The notes beneath the pieces are model-generated. The model was not told the origin of the DNA, searched no databases, and saw only the letters and a list, made by a program, of their open reading frames with translations. A DNA stretch of 60,000 bases, taken from Adiantum capillus-veneris. Lineage: Eukaryota > Streptophyta > Polypodiopsida > Polypodiales > Pteridaceae. Shown one piece after another: positions 1-10,771 of the stretch; the first letter of the stretch is position 1, and each line of letters starts with the position of its first letter. Position numbers and translations under genes: made by a program. Where the stretch lies: contig CM043969.1 of the NCBI GenBank assembly GCA_014529385.2, positions 30,090,946 to 30,150,945 of the forward strand, in the 5' to 3' direction.

Positions 1-934
1 ATGTCTCCCCCCATCCTTGGTGGCTTATCACATTGCGGGCTGATGTGACCCAACTCTACACAATTGTAACAGGTGGGCGTCTGCCTCCAAAACTTACCAT
101 TGCTTTGTCCAACACCATTCCTAGGTCTTTCTTCACCTCCTGGCTCATTTGCATACCTCCGTCGACCTCGATTATTTCCCACTTGATCTATCATGTTTAG
201 GCTGAGATTCTTCATCAAATCTACCATTTGTCTCATGTCTTGCCTTAGCCCATCATCTTGCACTGCTTTAGTGACCACTGCTGGCATAACCTGAGTAGTA
301 ACAGGAACCACTGGTTCGTGATGAACCCCTGACATGCGACCTTGTAAAGATTCTATAGGCTGAAATTCAGACCTCATTGGCAAAGACTCCACCCCTAACT
401 GGCTCATTTTCCTCAACTTCCACTCTTTGTTCCTTGCTACCTCTAGTGCATCTTCATATGTCCTAGGCTTCTTTAGCTCCACTCTCCAACATATATTCTC
501 ACAAAGACCAGCCAAGAACCTGCCCTTCTTCATCATGTCAGGCGGGGGTATCTGTGGTGCTCAGGCCTTGCACATTCGCTCCCATGCCAATGAAAAATTA
601 CGTATGTACGCATCTACTCGCTCACCTTCCTTTTGCACCAAAGCCTGTACTTCTTGCCACACTTTGTCAGGATCTTCTATCTTCACAAACTCCACTTCCA
701 ATCCATTCCTTAGATTGTCCCAACTCAACCTTACAGGTGGATCAGCCACACACAACTCCTCTTCAAATGCTTTAGACCAAACTCGTGCATCACTCTTCAA
801 ACAAATTTGGAGAAGATGTAACATCTGCGCAGGGTCATGAATCTGGTTGCTAATGCAGGCAACCTCCATCTTTTCCAAAAATTCTTCCACATCTTCATCA
901 CTTCTTCCATGAAACTCCGGATAAGAGAAAGCCA
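1..934 (-). pseudogene. element A copy 1 gag (partial, nonsense-broken)
   Basis: Retrotransposon capsid/nucleocapsid protein, which would package element RNA into cytoplasmic virus-like particles. The start ATG at 934 gives MAFSYPEFHGRSDED, matching the start of gag in copy 2. A longer start at 992 is possible but its extra residues look like leader. The body has the plant retrotransposon gag pattern (ARVWSKAFEEEL, DAYIRNFSLAWERMC). A CCHC zinc knuckle (CYNCVELGHISPQC) lies at about 30-75; the Gly after the second Cys in copy 2 is Val here. An in-frame TGA at 561-563 replaces a Leu codon of copy 2. The window start truncates the gene. Confidence 0.8.
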
Positions 935-1037
935 TGGCTCCCCAAGTTTCAATTCTTTGAGAACCCCTTTGAACACACGTGCAAGAACCCAAAACTTTTG
1001 ACTACCCAATCCCCAGAAACTTCAATGGAGCTCAACT

Positions 1038-1265
1038 TTAGATAAGGACAAACACATGCACATCAAATGAGTTTTCATAGTTGATCATCGGAATTACAAC
1101 AGGCAAAGGGCATTCCAAGATATCTCGTAATCTTCTTGGCCCGAACATAAAGACTATGCGCTGCTGGAAAAAAATCTTCCTGGACACATGAACATTAATC
1201 TGAATTCTTTGAGTTAAATGAAAAGGAGTGAACTGAGGGCCATTTTGATCATCCATTAAAGCCAA
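1038..1265 (-). CDS. small leader ORF upstream of gag, element A copy 1 (75 codons)
   Basis: An open frame between the LTR and gag, ending about 100 bases before the gag ATG. Copy 2 has a near-identical protein (28932-29174). Element B has a recognisably related one in the same place (36987-37205). Shared features are a central basic patch (GPRRLRDILE here), a proline and aliphatic stretch (PLPVVIPMI), and a hydrophobic end (DVHVFVLI). I do not recognise a domain. Conservation between two element families is the reason to call it coding. It could instead be a fragment of an N-terminal gag extension. Confidence 0.5.
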   Translation of the reverse strand: MALMDDQNGPQFTPFHLTQRIQINVHVSRKIFFQQRIVFMFGPRRLRDILECPLPVVIPMINYENSFDVHVFVLI

Positions 1266-1861
1266 CCATGAAGCTCCAAAGAAGGCACACCTGACTCAAC
1301 CTCTGATTTTGCCAAAATTTTAGCAGCATAACAGCATAAATGGCTCAAAATACCAAAAAACCAGCCATTTGGAAAAATTTTGACAGAGTTTCCCCAGAAG
1401 TAGAGCAGTAGGAACCCAACATATAAACTGTATATGTATGCATAAACTGTCAACAATAGAACTCGAGCATCAAATAGGAATCACTAATACATAGCCTATG
1501 GCGAGTTCACGAAAAGGGTGCTCCAGCTACCTGTATCACCGAAAGGATCTCCACATTTGAGAATCCCCCAGCTCAATAAAACCTCACGGTATCGACCCTC
1601 ACACGAAGGCTAATGCAATTCGCGTATAGTCAAGTCTCAGAAATGACTATCTTCCAGACCAAGTCTCAGAAATGGCTGGGGCTGCCAAATAAAACCAAAT
1701 ATGGATTCACAAAGGTGTAAAATGGAAGTTTCCACAAGTAACGTACAATCCAGCAGACAATGCGCTCAAACAGGCACCAAGTGATGCATACCCACAACAA
1801 CTCCAAGTGACACCAATGTTAGTATATCACTGTACTCCAGCTACTTGTACCTGTGTGAAGC

Positions 1862-1957
1862 ACCTGTACCTGTACATGTCCTTGTAACCTGTAACCTGTA
1901 ACCTGCTACCTGCAACCTGTAATCCCGAATCTCGAAGCTTGAAGCTCGAAGCAGAAG
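1862..1957. repeat. short tandem repeats in element A leader (copy 1)
   Basis: Two kinds of short tandem units lie side by side just inside the 5' LTR: imperfect 7-10 base units around CCTGTAAC (1862-1922), then 7-base units around TCGAAGC (1929-1952). Copy 2 has the same block with the second unit expanded (29800-29888). This is slippage-prone leader sequence, noncoding as far as I can see. Confidence 0.8.
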
Positions 1958-1969
1958 GTACTTGAAGAA

Positions 1970-1989
1970 GATCCTCCGTGGGGGCACCA
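1970..1989 (-). promoter_or_regulatory. primer-binding site, element A copy 1
   Basis: Read on the minus strand, TGGTGCCCCCACGGAGGATC begins six bases after the LTR end. It starts with the TGG expected to pair with a tRNA 3' CCA end. Elements A copy 2 and B have related sites in the same position. I do not identify the tRNA. Confidence 0.55.
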
Positions 1990-1995
1990 AAAGAA

Positions 1996-3135
1996 TGTGA
2001 GCGGGATGAAAACACACACAGCGTCTCTATAATGACCTGACACACACTCTTGGAAAGATACACACACACACTATGGGGCACCACTCAGCTTAGACAACAC
2101 ACCTGGCCGAGACAGGGAACACACCTCTGGAGTGAGAGGAGAGAGACTATCCACTTGCCCACTCCACACAGACACACACACACACACACACCCAAAAAAC
2201 TCAGCTCAAAAGAGGAGAATTTTTTATGTTTAGATACAATTGATCTTGGGACAACACCAATGGGTCAAATAACTCACACAATATGGGTAAAATAAGCCAG
2301 ATACAATCACAAACTAGAGCAAAAACTTCGCTCATAGGAGAAACTTACACAGAAAAACAACAGGAAAAGAGTGAGGAATTTGGCAAAATGGACAGCGCCA
2401 TCGCGTCCGGAATGGCCCAAAACCCCAGTCTACACTGTCAAAGTGCTCAAATCCGACCTCGGATGAGCAGTTTACGGCCAAAACAGGCTCCAAAATGAGC
2501 AAAAACACAGCTGCGGCTGTTTCTCCTCTCTTCTCCACGTTTTTTCTGGTCTTCTCTCTGTTTTTTCAGTTCCCACACATAGATTTATTAGTTGGGCACC
2601 CTTGGCCTTTTAGATGACCTCAAACGGACCCCGAACAGGCCAAAAACTGACCTCGCAGTGCATAGTTGTCACCTTTTTTGCATCATCCGCACACCTGGCA
2701 CTCATTTCTTTTCAATAATGCGTCTCACAACCACGTGAAGTGGCCCCAAAAAGTGGTCCTAATGATGACCTTTCTGCATAACTCTCACAAGAAAACACCA
2801 CTTTGTGTCCGTATTCATCCACGTGCAAATATTGACCCCGTTCGGCCTCCTGACGCCACTCGATGCCATCTGACGTACCTGCTTACCTCATGTCGTCGGC
2901 CCGCGGATAGCTTCCTCAAAAAGTTTTACGCGCTACCAACTCCTTCTTATTGTAGAAAAAACACAGTGGTACTGGTAATAATGAAAACCGATGCACTATG
3001 TACACCCTGTCCTACCTGTACACATGTGGGCCCCACGTAACCACCTGGGTCTAGAAAATGGGCAATACTTTATTTCATGCACCATGCATGTGTATGTACA
3101 TATGCACAATCCCTTGCTCCAAGAAACTCCTGACA
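1996..3135 (-). repeat. 5' LTR of element A copy 1 (1140 bp)
   Basis: The LTR is bounded by TGTGAGC at 1996 and CTGACA at 3135 (TG...CA). The same boundaries delimit both LTRs of copy 2. The segment GAGACAGGGAACAC near 2109 is the uninterrupted version of the site at which element B entered copy 2, so it serves as an empty-site reference. Open frames inside (for example 2666-3040) are not conserved as protein and are not called. Confidence 0.85.
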
Positions 3136-3468
3136 ACGTCTACTTCTAATTGGTCTTCTTGCCAAGAGTAGTGCCCCCAAGAATTGCCTCACTGACCTTT
3201 CGTCTGATGCTCTTAAACTCTCCTGCCCTTGATTCAACAATGGAACTTCAAGTGGTGAAGTAGGCGCATTATCATCACTGAAATAATCATAATGAAAGGG
3301 ATCTATATTTCCTACTTGAGTCTGAGCACGGGTATAGTACACCCACGACCTCCTCCTACCTCTCTCGGACATGCATCATCTTTGAATAATAAATAAAACA
3401 CAGTACGACCCTTAAAACCTGAATTACAGCCTCAATGAGAGGTCTGCAAACAGTAGGATCACCAAATG
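3136..3468 (-). pseudogene. element C internal start: leader and N-terminal ORF, truncated
   Basis: Minus-strand DNA directly after the element C LTR. It holds a primer-site-like TGGTGATCC near 3456-3464 and an ORF from ATG at 3372 beginning MSERGRRRSWVYYTRAQTQ. The ORF is open for 79 codons to 3136, where the LTR of element A copy 1 begins. It then runs meaninglessly into that LTR (stop at 3070). It is probably the N-terminus of a gag protein cut by the element A insertion. The rest should lie left of the window. No domain is recognisable in this short piece. Confidence 0.5.
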
Positions 3469-3570
3469 TGTTGTTGAATAACCACACATGCAATGAATAA
3501 TCACCAAAAGATTGAGTTCTCACTAATTCAGGGCTAAGTAGTACTGTGCGTGAGAAAGAATTAGAAAATC

Positions 3571-3603
<33 letters not shown>

Positions 3604-3958
3604 CAGACTCAGACGAAACTCAAAGATTGTATATCAAGAAATCACTAGTACAAGTTCTTTAAGAAAGATTCAATACAATCCGACTTCCCAAATTTATCAA
3701 TTCCCAAGTATAGAACTGCACCGTGAATTCAGTTAGAACTACCTGATTCTTGGCATACACTAAAAATATCCGATTCAGGTCTTCAGGCTTACGATATCCG
3801 ACTAACTACTAATAATCAGACAGTACATCCGATATCCGATTTGCTACATATCTGATTTTTTATTTACCCTTCAACCATCTACCAACTACTTGTGGTCGTA
3901 AGTGTATCATACAATGTCTATTTTTTGCATGCATGTAGTCATTAGAATTTTTGCAACA
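3469..3958 (-). repeat. LTR of element C (about 490 bp)
   Basis: Starts TGTTG (3469, or 3472 because the motif is repeated) and ends CAACA at 3958, a perfect 5-base terminal inverted repeat. It is followed inward by a primer-site-like sequence and an ORF. It includes a GA microsatellite (3583-3602). The partner LTR is not in the window, so the boundaries rest on the termini alone. Confidence 0.55.
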
Positions 3959-4356
3959 TAAGCTACACATAGGTACTCATAGATTTTAGTTTTGGGAACT
4001 TTCAAAATTTTGCTCTATAATCATACGTTGATGGAGCAAAAGACGCCGTGCACACAATCACACACCCAGACAACTCAACAAAACAAAGAGAATTTACTTA
4101 AATTCCACCCCACACACACCACCACTCAAGAGCTCCCTATAAATTCTACCCACAAGCTCAATTCAAACTCCAAACACCTTGATCTACAAGCCCTTGCCTG
4201 CCTGCAGACACTACAAGGTGAGTCGAGTTGATCAACACTTGAATTCACACTTGATGGTAAACAAATATACAAGAAAAACCATTAAAAAAAAACTATAGCC
4301 GCAAAAAGCCTCTCTCAAACCTTTGCAAAGCCTTCAACAAACTCCACTCTATGGTT
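3959..4356. other. non-coding stretch with a TATA-like motif
   Basis: No supported gene. On the plus strand CTATAAAT near 4136, followed about 85 bases later by a good splice-donor match (AAGGTGAGT, 4214-4222), looks like a promoter with a first exon, or an LTR remnant. Nothing downstream confirms it: the next recognisable sequence is a decayed integrase with no matching acceptor that I could identify. Confidence 0.25.
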
Positions 4357-5128
4357 ATCATGTTGATCGTGGACCAGGGTTTAAGGGAAAGTTTGTTTGT
4401 GTTCTCATGGAGAGATTGAAAATTCAGCATAGGCATTCTTGTCCTTACTACCTCACAATGTAATAGGCTGGCTGAAAACTGCAATGGTCAAATTGTGAAG
4501 ATGCTGTCAAAGTATGCTAGAGAGAATCCTAAAGAGAGGGACTTGGAGTTGGAAAAGTGTTTGTGGGCTTATAGAACTGCGTATAGAGTGTCAACACAGT
4601 GTACACCATATGAGATTGTTTATGGGAAGGAAGCTCTTATGCCTATACAGGTACAGTTGGATGCCTTGAAGTTGTTGTGCATAATGAAAGGTGCACATAA
4701 TGACAAGTTGTAGGGAAAGAATTTATGCTCTAGAGTTGTTTGCAAATGAATAGAGAGAAAGCCAATGATTATTATCTTCAACAAGCAGAGACAGGATGGA
4801 AAAAATGAATAAAAGGCTACCAGGAAAAGAGATTAAAGAGGGAGATCTAGTGATGAAGTATGACCCTCTCTTGGATTTCACTTTTCAGAAGAAGCTAAGG
4901 GACAAATGGTTGGGTCCATATAGAGTGAAGCATGTATTTTCTAATGGCACATACGAGTTGAAAAATTTTTCTAGTAAACACTTGCACTATAGAACAAATG
5001 GTTATAGATTGAAGAAATATTTTGCAAGGGATTTGGTTCGAGATGCAAATAGCCTCTTGGTTGAGCATAAATGCTCTACCTATGGCGAGGGCAATGATGA
5101 TAGACCGCTTTTGGTGTGTACAAAGTAG
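4357..5128 (+). pseudogene. Ty3/gypsy integrase, C-terminal fragment
   Basis: Decayed retrotransposon integrase on the plus strand. Visible pieces in order: DRGPGFKGKF (second catalytic Asp region), RHSCPYY, then after a frame change QCNRLAENCNG (the catalytic Glu region), CLWAYRTAYRVSTQ, and GPYRVKHVFSNGTYEL (the GPY/F module). Stops and frame changes separate them (after about 4460, at 4711-4713, and before 4796). The polymerase and LTRs are not recognisable next to it, so this is an orphan 3' pol remnant. Confidence 0.8.
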
Positions 5129-6010
5129 CATGTATATTTGTGGCATATGTATAAAGAGATGTAAATACATGAATTTGGGAGATTTCCAAAGTGGTTTCAA
5201 GTTTAAAAAAGATGCAGCATGTACACATTGTGAATAGACAGGTTTGCGTGTCAGTAGCCGAGCACATGTACATGCATGGATAGGGTAGCGGGGCCTTGGA
5301 TATGGTCCATGTGGATTATTTCTATTCTAGGGATTTTCTTGGGATTTCTAGAATGTAAATAATGCAACGAGGAGGTGTGGGCACACTCGAACCATCCGAG
5401 AAGTTTGACACATGCAATAATTGTCTATTTAGGGTGCCTGATCTGCGGTGATGCGTGCACCGCCCTAGAAGTGGTTAAAAATAGAACGTGAGGGTGTGTC
5501 AAAGGGATTTGGGTATCAAGGATCAACGTACAAAATTTGGTGATTTTTGGATTCTGAGTGGGGTTTAACCTACAAAAAATGCCCGTGTTCGGGGTCAAAA
5601 TTGGTAAAAAATGGGGTAAAAAAGGTCACAAAAATGTCCAAAATTGGTCTAAAAATCCCATATTTTGACACATCATTCATGATGCCATGAATGCTCAAGT
5701 AAAGGGAGAAATTTTGAATCCCAATATCAAGACTTTTGACTCTTTGTGTGTGGGAGAAAACAGGGGTCGTGCAGGTGATCTAGTACAGTCTCTTCGCGTT
5801 CGCGTCCTGTTTTCGAGTGTATGGAGAAGTGAATGAGAGCTTTCCCTCTTCAATTTTTCACTTGCAAGGGTTTATGAAAGTTTTGAGGTTTCCATGAATG
5901 TGTATGTGCAAGGAATTGAGGGAAGGAGGTGCGGCCTTCTCCAAGACTTTGTGACCCTGTATCGATGCCATTAGGGTTTGGGCTAATCCAAAGAGTCCAA
6001 TGCTTAAACT
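5129..6010. other. non-coding, probably 3' tail of the decayed Ty3 element
   Basis: No supported ORF. It directly follows the GPY/F end of the integrase fragment, so it may include its 3' untranslated region and LTR, but I could not define LTR ends. It ends at the insertion point of element D. Confidence 0.4.
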
Positions 6011-6403
6011 TGTTACGGCATTAGCTGCTCATGCGGTCCTGTGGAGGTCTGGACACTGCGGATCAGGAATCATGCGGTATACAGCGGACGTAGCGGCAGT
6101 TCTTCACAGGATATCATGGGACAGGAGTGTGTGCACCGTTCCCGATCTGCCTTGGAGCACCGATTGTATATGGAGGGGCATACCTGTCTTTTGATGTAAC
6201 TCAGCCAATCTCTAGGATATTCATGGCATCTACTCTTGTAACTCTGTGTCTTGATCACACATGAATGAAGCAAGAGGTGTTCTGTGCTTGCGTACTGTGT
6301 ACTTACTTCTATTGTCATTCTATATGGTAATGTTCATATAATGTAGTTGTGGGTAATCATTCCCGTAATGCCTATTGCTCCTGTGCGGGCACTAGCCATT
6401 ACA
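6011..6403 (+). repeat. 5' LTR of element D
   Basis: Starts TGTTACGG. It matches the 3' LTR up to 6323, and the most canonical end is ...TTACA at 6403, followed by two bases and TGGCGACC. If that is right, the 3' LTR has lost its last 80 bases. If the LTR ends at 6323 instead, both copies are complete but lack the usual CA terminus. Confidence 0.65.
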
Positions 6404-6405
6404 TC

Positions 6406-6421
6406 TGGCGACCATGATGCG
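6406..6421 (+). promoter_or_regulatory. likely primer-binding site, element D
   Basis: TGGCGACCATGATGCG lies two bases after the proposed 5' LTR end. The TGG start and position fit a tRNA primer site. The tRNA was not identified. Confidence 0.45.
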
Positions 6422-6447
6422 TGATGGACGACCTGCGATAAATATGC

Positions 6448-7430
6448 ATGCGCACTCAGTCGCAGGGTCTGCTTGACCCTGTGGTTCCAATTGTAGGAAG
6501 ACGTTGGAGGAGAGGCGGTTCGGATGAATTGGTTTTTTCTTCACCACAGATTGAGGAATCTGTATCTCCATCACCAAGACCGGTGCGTGGTAGGCGGTTA
6601 CGGCGAGAGAGGCCTACTCCATGCAGTCAGTCATGTCCGCCTGTTGTACGTTCACCCTCACCCACACAGGTTGCTCCACCACCGTCTCCGGTAAGCAGTC
6701 CGGGGGTATCTCTGCCATTGTCTCCACCTCCTAGTGCTCGTGAGCTTTTTCCGGGAGGAGGAGGTACAGTTGGGCAAGGGGTGATGGCTCATCCTCAGAT
6801 TAAGTATGGTCAGTTTTGAGGTTTTTCGAGCGAAGACCCTGATGCACATTCGCGCCAATTCAATAAAGCTTATGGATTAAATCATCCTGGGGTGGTGATT
6901 CCTCTCCATCAACAATCAGTGTTTGAATCTACACTCTCGAGGAAAGCTGCGAAATGGTTGTCCGAATACCCTGATGATCATTTTCAGACGTATGCTGATG
7001 GATCCATAGAGTTTTTATGAAGGTTTCCAATGGAAAAGACAATCCCTCAACATTTGGAAAAGCTTTGAACGCTCTGACAGAAGTCATTACCAGTGGAGGA
7101 TTACGCTGCACAATTTCGGATGCTTTTGCAGAGGGTACCTCAGGCACAAAGTCCGACAGCCGTAGTGTTGAATGATTATTTTTTGTGGGGGCTCAACAAG
7201 GATCTCAGAACGGCTATGGCGACAGTGGATAAGATAACTACTCCACTGGATAATGTAATTGCTAGGGCTGTAGTAGCAGAAGAGGCTTTAGAGGTTACGG
7301 AATTTCCAAAGAATTCAAAGAAAAAGGACAGAAATAAATCTCATCAAAAGTCGTAAGACAGTGGCAGTGATAGTTCAGAGTCGGAATCCGCAGTGTCAGA
7401 TTCCTTGAACTCACGCAACAGAGTGATTCG
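6448..7430 (+). pseudogene. element D gag (nonsense-rich)
   Basis: Capsid-like gag. From ATG 6448 there is a proline/serine/arginine-rich N-terminal region (about 110 residues). In the same frame follows a retrotransposon gag domain: GFSSEDPDAHSRQFNKAYG, STLSRKAAKWLSEYPDD, then VEDYAAQFRMLLQRV and NDYFLWGLNKDLRTAM. The frame is broken by TGA at 6817, 7018, 7066 and 7075 and by TAA near 7354. The first four fall where an Arg codon is plausible, consistent with CGA to TGA change by deamination of methylated CpG. A Lys/Ser-rich tail leads into the zinc-knuckle frame after a shift near 7400-7430. Confidence 0.75.
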
Positions 7431-8981
7431 GGAAAAGAATCGAAAGAGACACCGCGGAAAAAATCCCGGCGTCACGGGAAAGGTGTTTCATCCGGATCGT
7501 CGGAATCGGCTTTGTTGGCTAAAAGTCTAAAGGAACTATGGTGTACCCAATGTCGGAATCTGGGCCATGCTGCTCAGGAGTGCGCAATGAATCAGAAGTG
7601 GTGTGCGATTTGCACGACCAATACTCATAATACAGTGGAATGTTATTTCAATGGCCGGGGTCGTCAGAGTCCAGGGGACTCTTCTGCTTGGCAACAACCA
7701 CAGATAGGGCAGGGACAAGAGCCTACTGGGGTGATGGCTCATGCTCATACATCAGAGACGCCTGTGCAAGGTCAAGCAGGAGGATGGGGTCAAGGGGGAG
7801 GACGAGGTCGCGGAAGAGGTGGCCGTGATCCTAATCGCCCCAAGACATGCCTATTCTGTTTGGGGGATGGACACTGGCAATCCGAGTGTACTGAAGCTAT
7901 GGAATACGACCGGAAGAAGCAGGAACGCGCTGCAGGGAAACAGCCTAGTGTGGCTATGGTTCAGATCAAAGGATTGGAGGAGTCTGATTCAGTGGTTTCA
8001 TTAATCACGTGCTCGGGTAAAAATGTGGTTCCAACTCCCGATGTGAAGATTGCGGATTGGACAGCTCATGAAGAAGTGAGGAAAAAGACTCTGTCCTGGT
8101 TGCCACAAGCCGCACCACCAGTGAAGTCAATAGGACCATCGACTGTGGGCCTGGAAATAAAGGAAGGAAAAGCTAGAAATAAGGATGATATTAAAGAACA
8201 GGAGGATTGGAATTCAGTTTTGAAAGAGGTCCTCACGTCACCAATACAAGTACCTCTGGGTTCATTGTTGAAATTGGTCCCGAATTTCCATAATGCATTG
8301 CTGCAACAAATGACCACTGAGCTGAGGGAAGTCGCCTTTGGGAAAGTTGAAAGTGAGGAGGATGATTCAGCCCTGTTGCCGGCGAATAGGATCACGGATA
8401 CCCGCATTCCGGATCTTTCAGTTAGATACCATGGAACATACATTGACAAGGTACTATTGGATGGAGGAGCGGGAGTAAACATTATTACCCAAGCAGCTTG
8501 TGAGCGTTTTGGCCTCAGTGATTGGGAGTCTGCACCCTTTGTAGTCCGCATGGCAGATCAAAGAAGAGTGCAACCAATGGGTTTACTTCGGGGCATTGTT
8601 TTGGATGTGGCGGGCTTATCCTTTGTTGTTTCCTTAGTAGTCTTAAATATTGAAGATCATAATCAGGATTATCACATTCTCTTGGGGAGACCCTGGTTAC
8701 GACAAGCGAGGGTAAAGCATAATTGGGAAGCAAATATGCTTACAGTAAAGAAGGGTAGAAGAAAAGTGCGGGTGATGTTGGGAACATGCAGACAACCAGT
8801 TCAGGCAGTATGGCCGATGATAGCAGAAACAGTAAATATGGTGGAAGGATTAGAAGAGGATGAAGAGGAACAATTTCTAAAAGCTAATCCGGATTTGGTT
8901 TCTTTATATCTTGCAGATATTTCTCTGATTCCTAAAGGGAATTCGGTGGGAGTTGCAGGAATTCCAGGAGGAATAGGGTAG
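7431..8981 (+). CDS. element D nucleocapsid and aspartic protease ORF
   Basis: An open stretch of over 500 codons. The N-terminal part has cysteine knuckles: CTQCRNLGHAAQEC, a second CAICTTNTHNTVEC, and CLFCLGDGHWQSEC after a Gly/Arg-rich spacer. The C-terminal part is a retropepsin-like protease with YIDKVLLDGGAGVN (catalytic Asp in DGGAG) near 8437 and HILLGRPWL near 8673. It would bind RNA and mature the polyprotein. No Met is needed at its start: it is the continuation of gag after a frame change. The frame ends with TAG at 8979-8981 but the reading frame resumes immediately. Confidence 0.8.
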   Translation, partial: GKESKETPRKKSRRHGKGVSSGSSESALLAKSLKELWCTQCRNLGHAAQECAMNQKWCAICTTNTHNTVECYFNGRGRQSPGDSSAWQQPQIGQGQEPTGVMAHAHTSETPVQGQAGGWGQGGGRGRGRGGRDPNRPKTCLFCLGDGHWQSECTEAMEYDRKKQERAAGKQPSVAMVQIKGLEESDSVVSLITCSGKNVVPTPDVKIADWTAHEEVRKKTLSWLPQAAPPVKSIGPSTVGLEIKEGKARNKDDIKEQEDWNSVLKEVLTSPIQVPLGSLLKLVPNFHNALLQQMTTELREVAFGKVESEEDDSALLPANRITDTRIPDLSVRYHGTYIDKVLLDGGAGVNIITQAACERFGLSDWESAPFVVRMADQRRVQPMGLLRGIVLDVAGLSFVVSLVVLNIEDHNQDYHILLGRPWLRQARVKHNWEANMLTVKKGRRKVRVMLGTCRQPVQAVWPMIAETVNMVEGLEEDEEEQFLKANPDLVSLYLADISLIPKGNSVGVAGIPGGIG

Positions 8982-10771
8982 CAACAACAGGTGCTTCCAA
9001 GTCCTGAATCATTGGCGGACGTTATTCAGCAAGAACGTGCGTTTGAGGCGCAAATGGAAAAAATCACAAGGGTTAAAGAAGATGAATTAGAGAAGGTTTT
9101 TCTTGGGGAGCAAGCGGAGTCGCGACCCATATATATTAATAAGCAGTTGGAGGTAAGTTTTAGAGATGATTTGATCAAGTTACTAACAGAGTTTAAGGAT
9201 GTTTTCGCATGGGAATATGCGGATATGCAGGGATTGGATCCTAAGTTCTAACAGCATACGATAAATCTGAAACCAGATGTGGTGCCAGTGAAGCAACACT
9301 CATATAGGATGAATCCGAATGTGGCCAAGAAAGTTAAGATGGAAATTGATCGCCTGTTGGAAGTGGGTTTTATTACCCCTATTGATAATCCGGAGTGGAT
9401 TTCTCCAATTGTGGTCGTACCAAAGAAAAATAGGCAAATCCGAATTTGTGTGGATTACCGAAAATTGAATGTAGTCTGTTCCAGATCCTTTTCCTCTTCC
9501 ATTTTGGATGATGTAGTAGGACATGATATGTATACTTTTTTGGATGGATTTAGTGGATATAATCAAATCCGAATGGCATTGCGGGATCAGCCAAAAACAA
9601 CTTTTATTACGCATGGGGTGTGTTCGCCTGCACAGTGATGTGGTTCGGATTGCGGAATGTACCTTCCACTTTTCAAAGGGATATGTTCCAAATTTTTGGT
9701 CCTTATTTGACGGATTTTATGAGAATTTTTTTGGATGATCTCAGTGTTTTTGGAGCACAATTGGAGCATTTGAAGCAATTACGGTTATGCTTTACGAAAT
9801 GCAAAGAGGTAACATTCAGTTTGAATCCTTTAAAGTGTGCATTTTCCGTTCGCAGTGGCAGGCTATTGGGACATATAATTTATGAAGATGGTGTTTCCGT
9901 GGATCCGGAAAAAATTGCCGCAATCATGGAAGCACCTCCACCGCAGAACCAGAAACAGTGCCAGATTTTCTTGGGTCAAGTCCATTGGCATGGGAGGCAT
10001 TTGCGGTTTGTTGCACATTTGGCAATCCCGATTACTCAGGAAGCTCATGCTATAGATTTTGAATGGACACAGGAATGTGACTTGGCTTTTCAGAGATTAA
10101 AACTTCAGCTATCCAAAGCTCTGATTATGCTTGCACCGAATTGGGGTCAGGATTTTCATGTGTTCGTGGATGCTTCGGATCGAGCTATTGGCAGTGTCCT
10201 GATGCAAGAACAAAGTCAAGGATGGTTCCGACCTGTCTATTATGCCAGTAGACGATTATCATCCGCAGAAAGAAATTATTCAGTAACCGAAAGGGAATGT
10301 TTAGGGATGATTTATTCAGTGAAGAAATTCTGGCACTATCTGTTGGGCCGATAATTTTTCTTCCATGTGGACCATTCGGCTCTTCTATACCTAGTAAGGC
10401 AACAGAATTTGACGGGAAGATTGGCCAGATGGGTTCTTTTGCTGCAGGAATTTTGACTTTGAGGTCATACATCGGCCAGGGGCTCAACATGCGGTGGCGG
10501 ACTACCTATCCAGGATAGATTCCAGAGAGCTGCCGACGGGTGTAGCTGATGAATTTCCAGATGCGTATATGTTTCTAACACGAGTAGATGCAGAGGATAT
10601 CACAGTTCTGCAATAGGCAAGGGTCATTCCTAGCATCCCATGGACATGGTATGAGGAAATGTTTCATTTTCTCGATAGCAGCAAAATGCCTTCCTTCTTG
10701 TCCAGCCAGTAGAGAAAACGTATGGCTATTAGAAGCAGGAATTTTGAGATCATTATGGGAAAGCTCTATTA
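8982..10771 (+). pseudogene. element D reverse transcriptase and RNase H (frameshifted)
   Basis: RNA-templated DNA polymerase of the element. RT blocks seen: IDRLLEVGFITPIDNPEW, VVVPKKNRQIRICVDYRKL, TFLDGFSGYNQIRMAL, TVMWFGLRNVPSTFQ, and the active site RIFLDDL (FLDD, a normal YxDD variant) near 9725. RNase H follows: VFVDASDRAIGSVLMQ, ERNYSVTEREC, and FHVDHSALLYLV. Breaks: TAA at 9249, a one-base shift near 9612, TAA at 10352, and several stops and shifts from 10480 to 10770 in the connection region. The polymerase is not functional as it stands. Confidence 0.85.

Larger units (their letters stand above)
1..3135 (-). mobile_element. Ty3/gypsy element A, copy 1 (partial, Tat-like relative)
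   Basis: This is the 5' part of an LTR retrotransposon on the minus strand, running out of the window at base 1. In transcription order it has a 5' LTR (3135 to 1996), primer-binding site, repeat-rich leader, a small leader ORF and gag up to its zinc knuckle. A second copy of the same family lies at 25363-40347, and the two are collinear from LTR to gag. Copy 1 sits inside element C: the sequence after its LTR end (3136 onward) is the truncated start of another element's ORF. The family is assigned from gag/protease similarity to element B and copy 2. Confidence 0.85.

Noticed and set aside
2666-3040. 124-codon plus-strand frame
   Set aside because: It lies inside the element A LTR and is not preserved as an open frame in the two copy 2 LTRs.
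3959-4260. Host-gene promoter and first exon (TATA-like box plus splice donor)
   Set aside because: There is no downstream acceptor or exon with protein similarity; only noted as a non-coding stretch.
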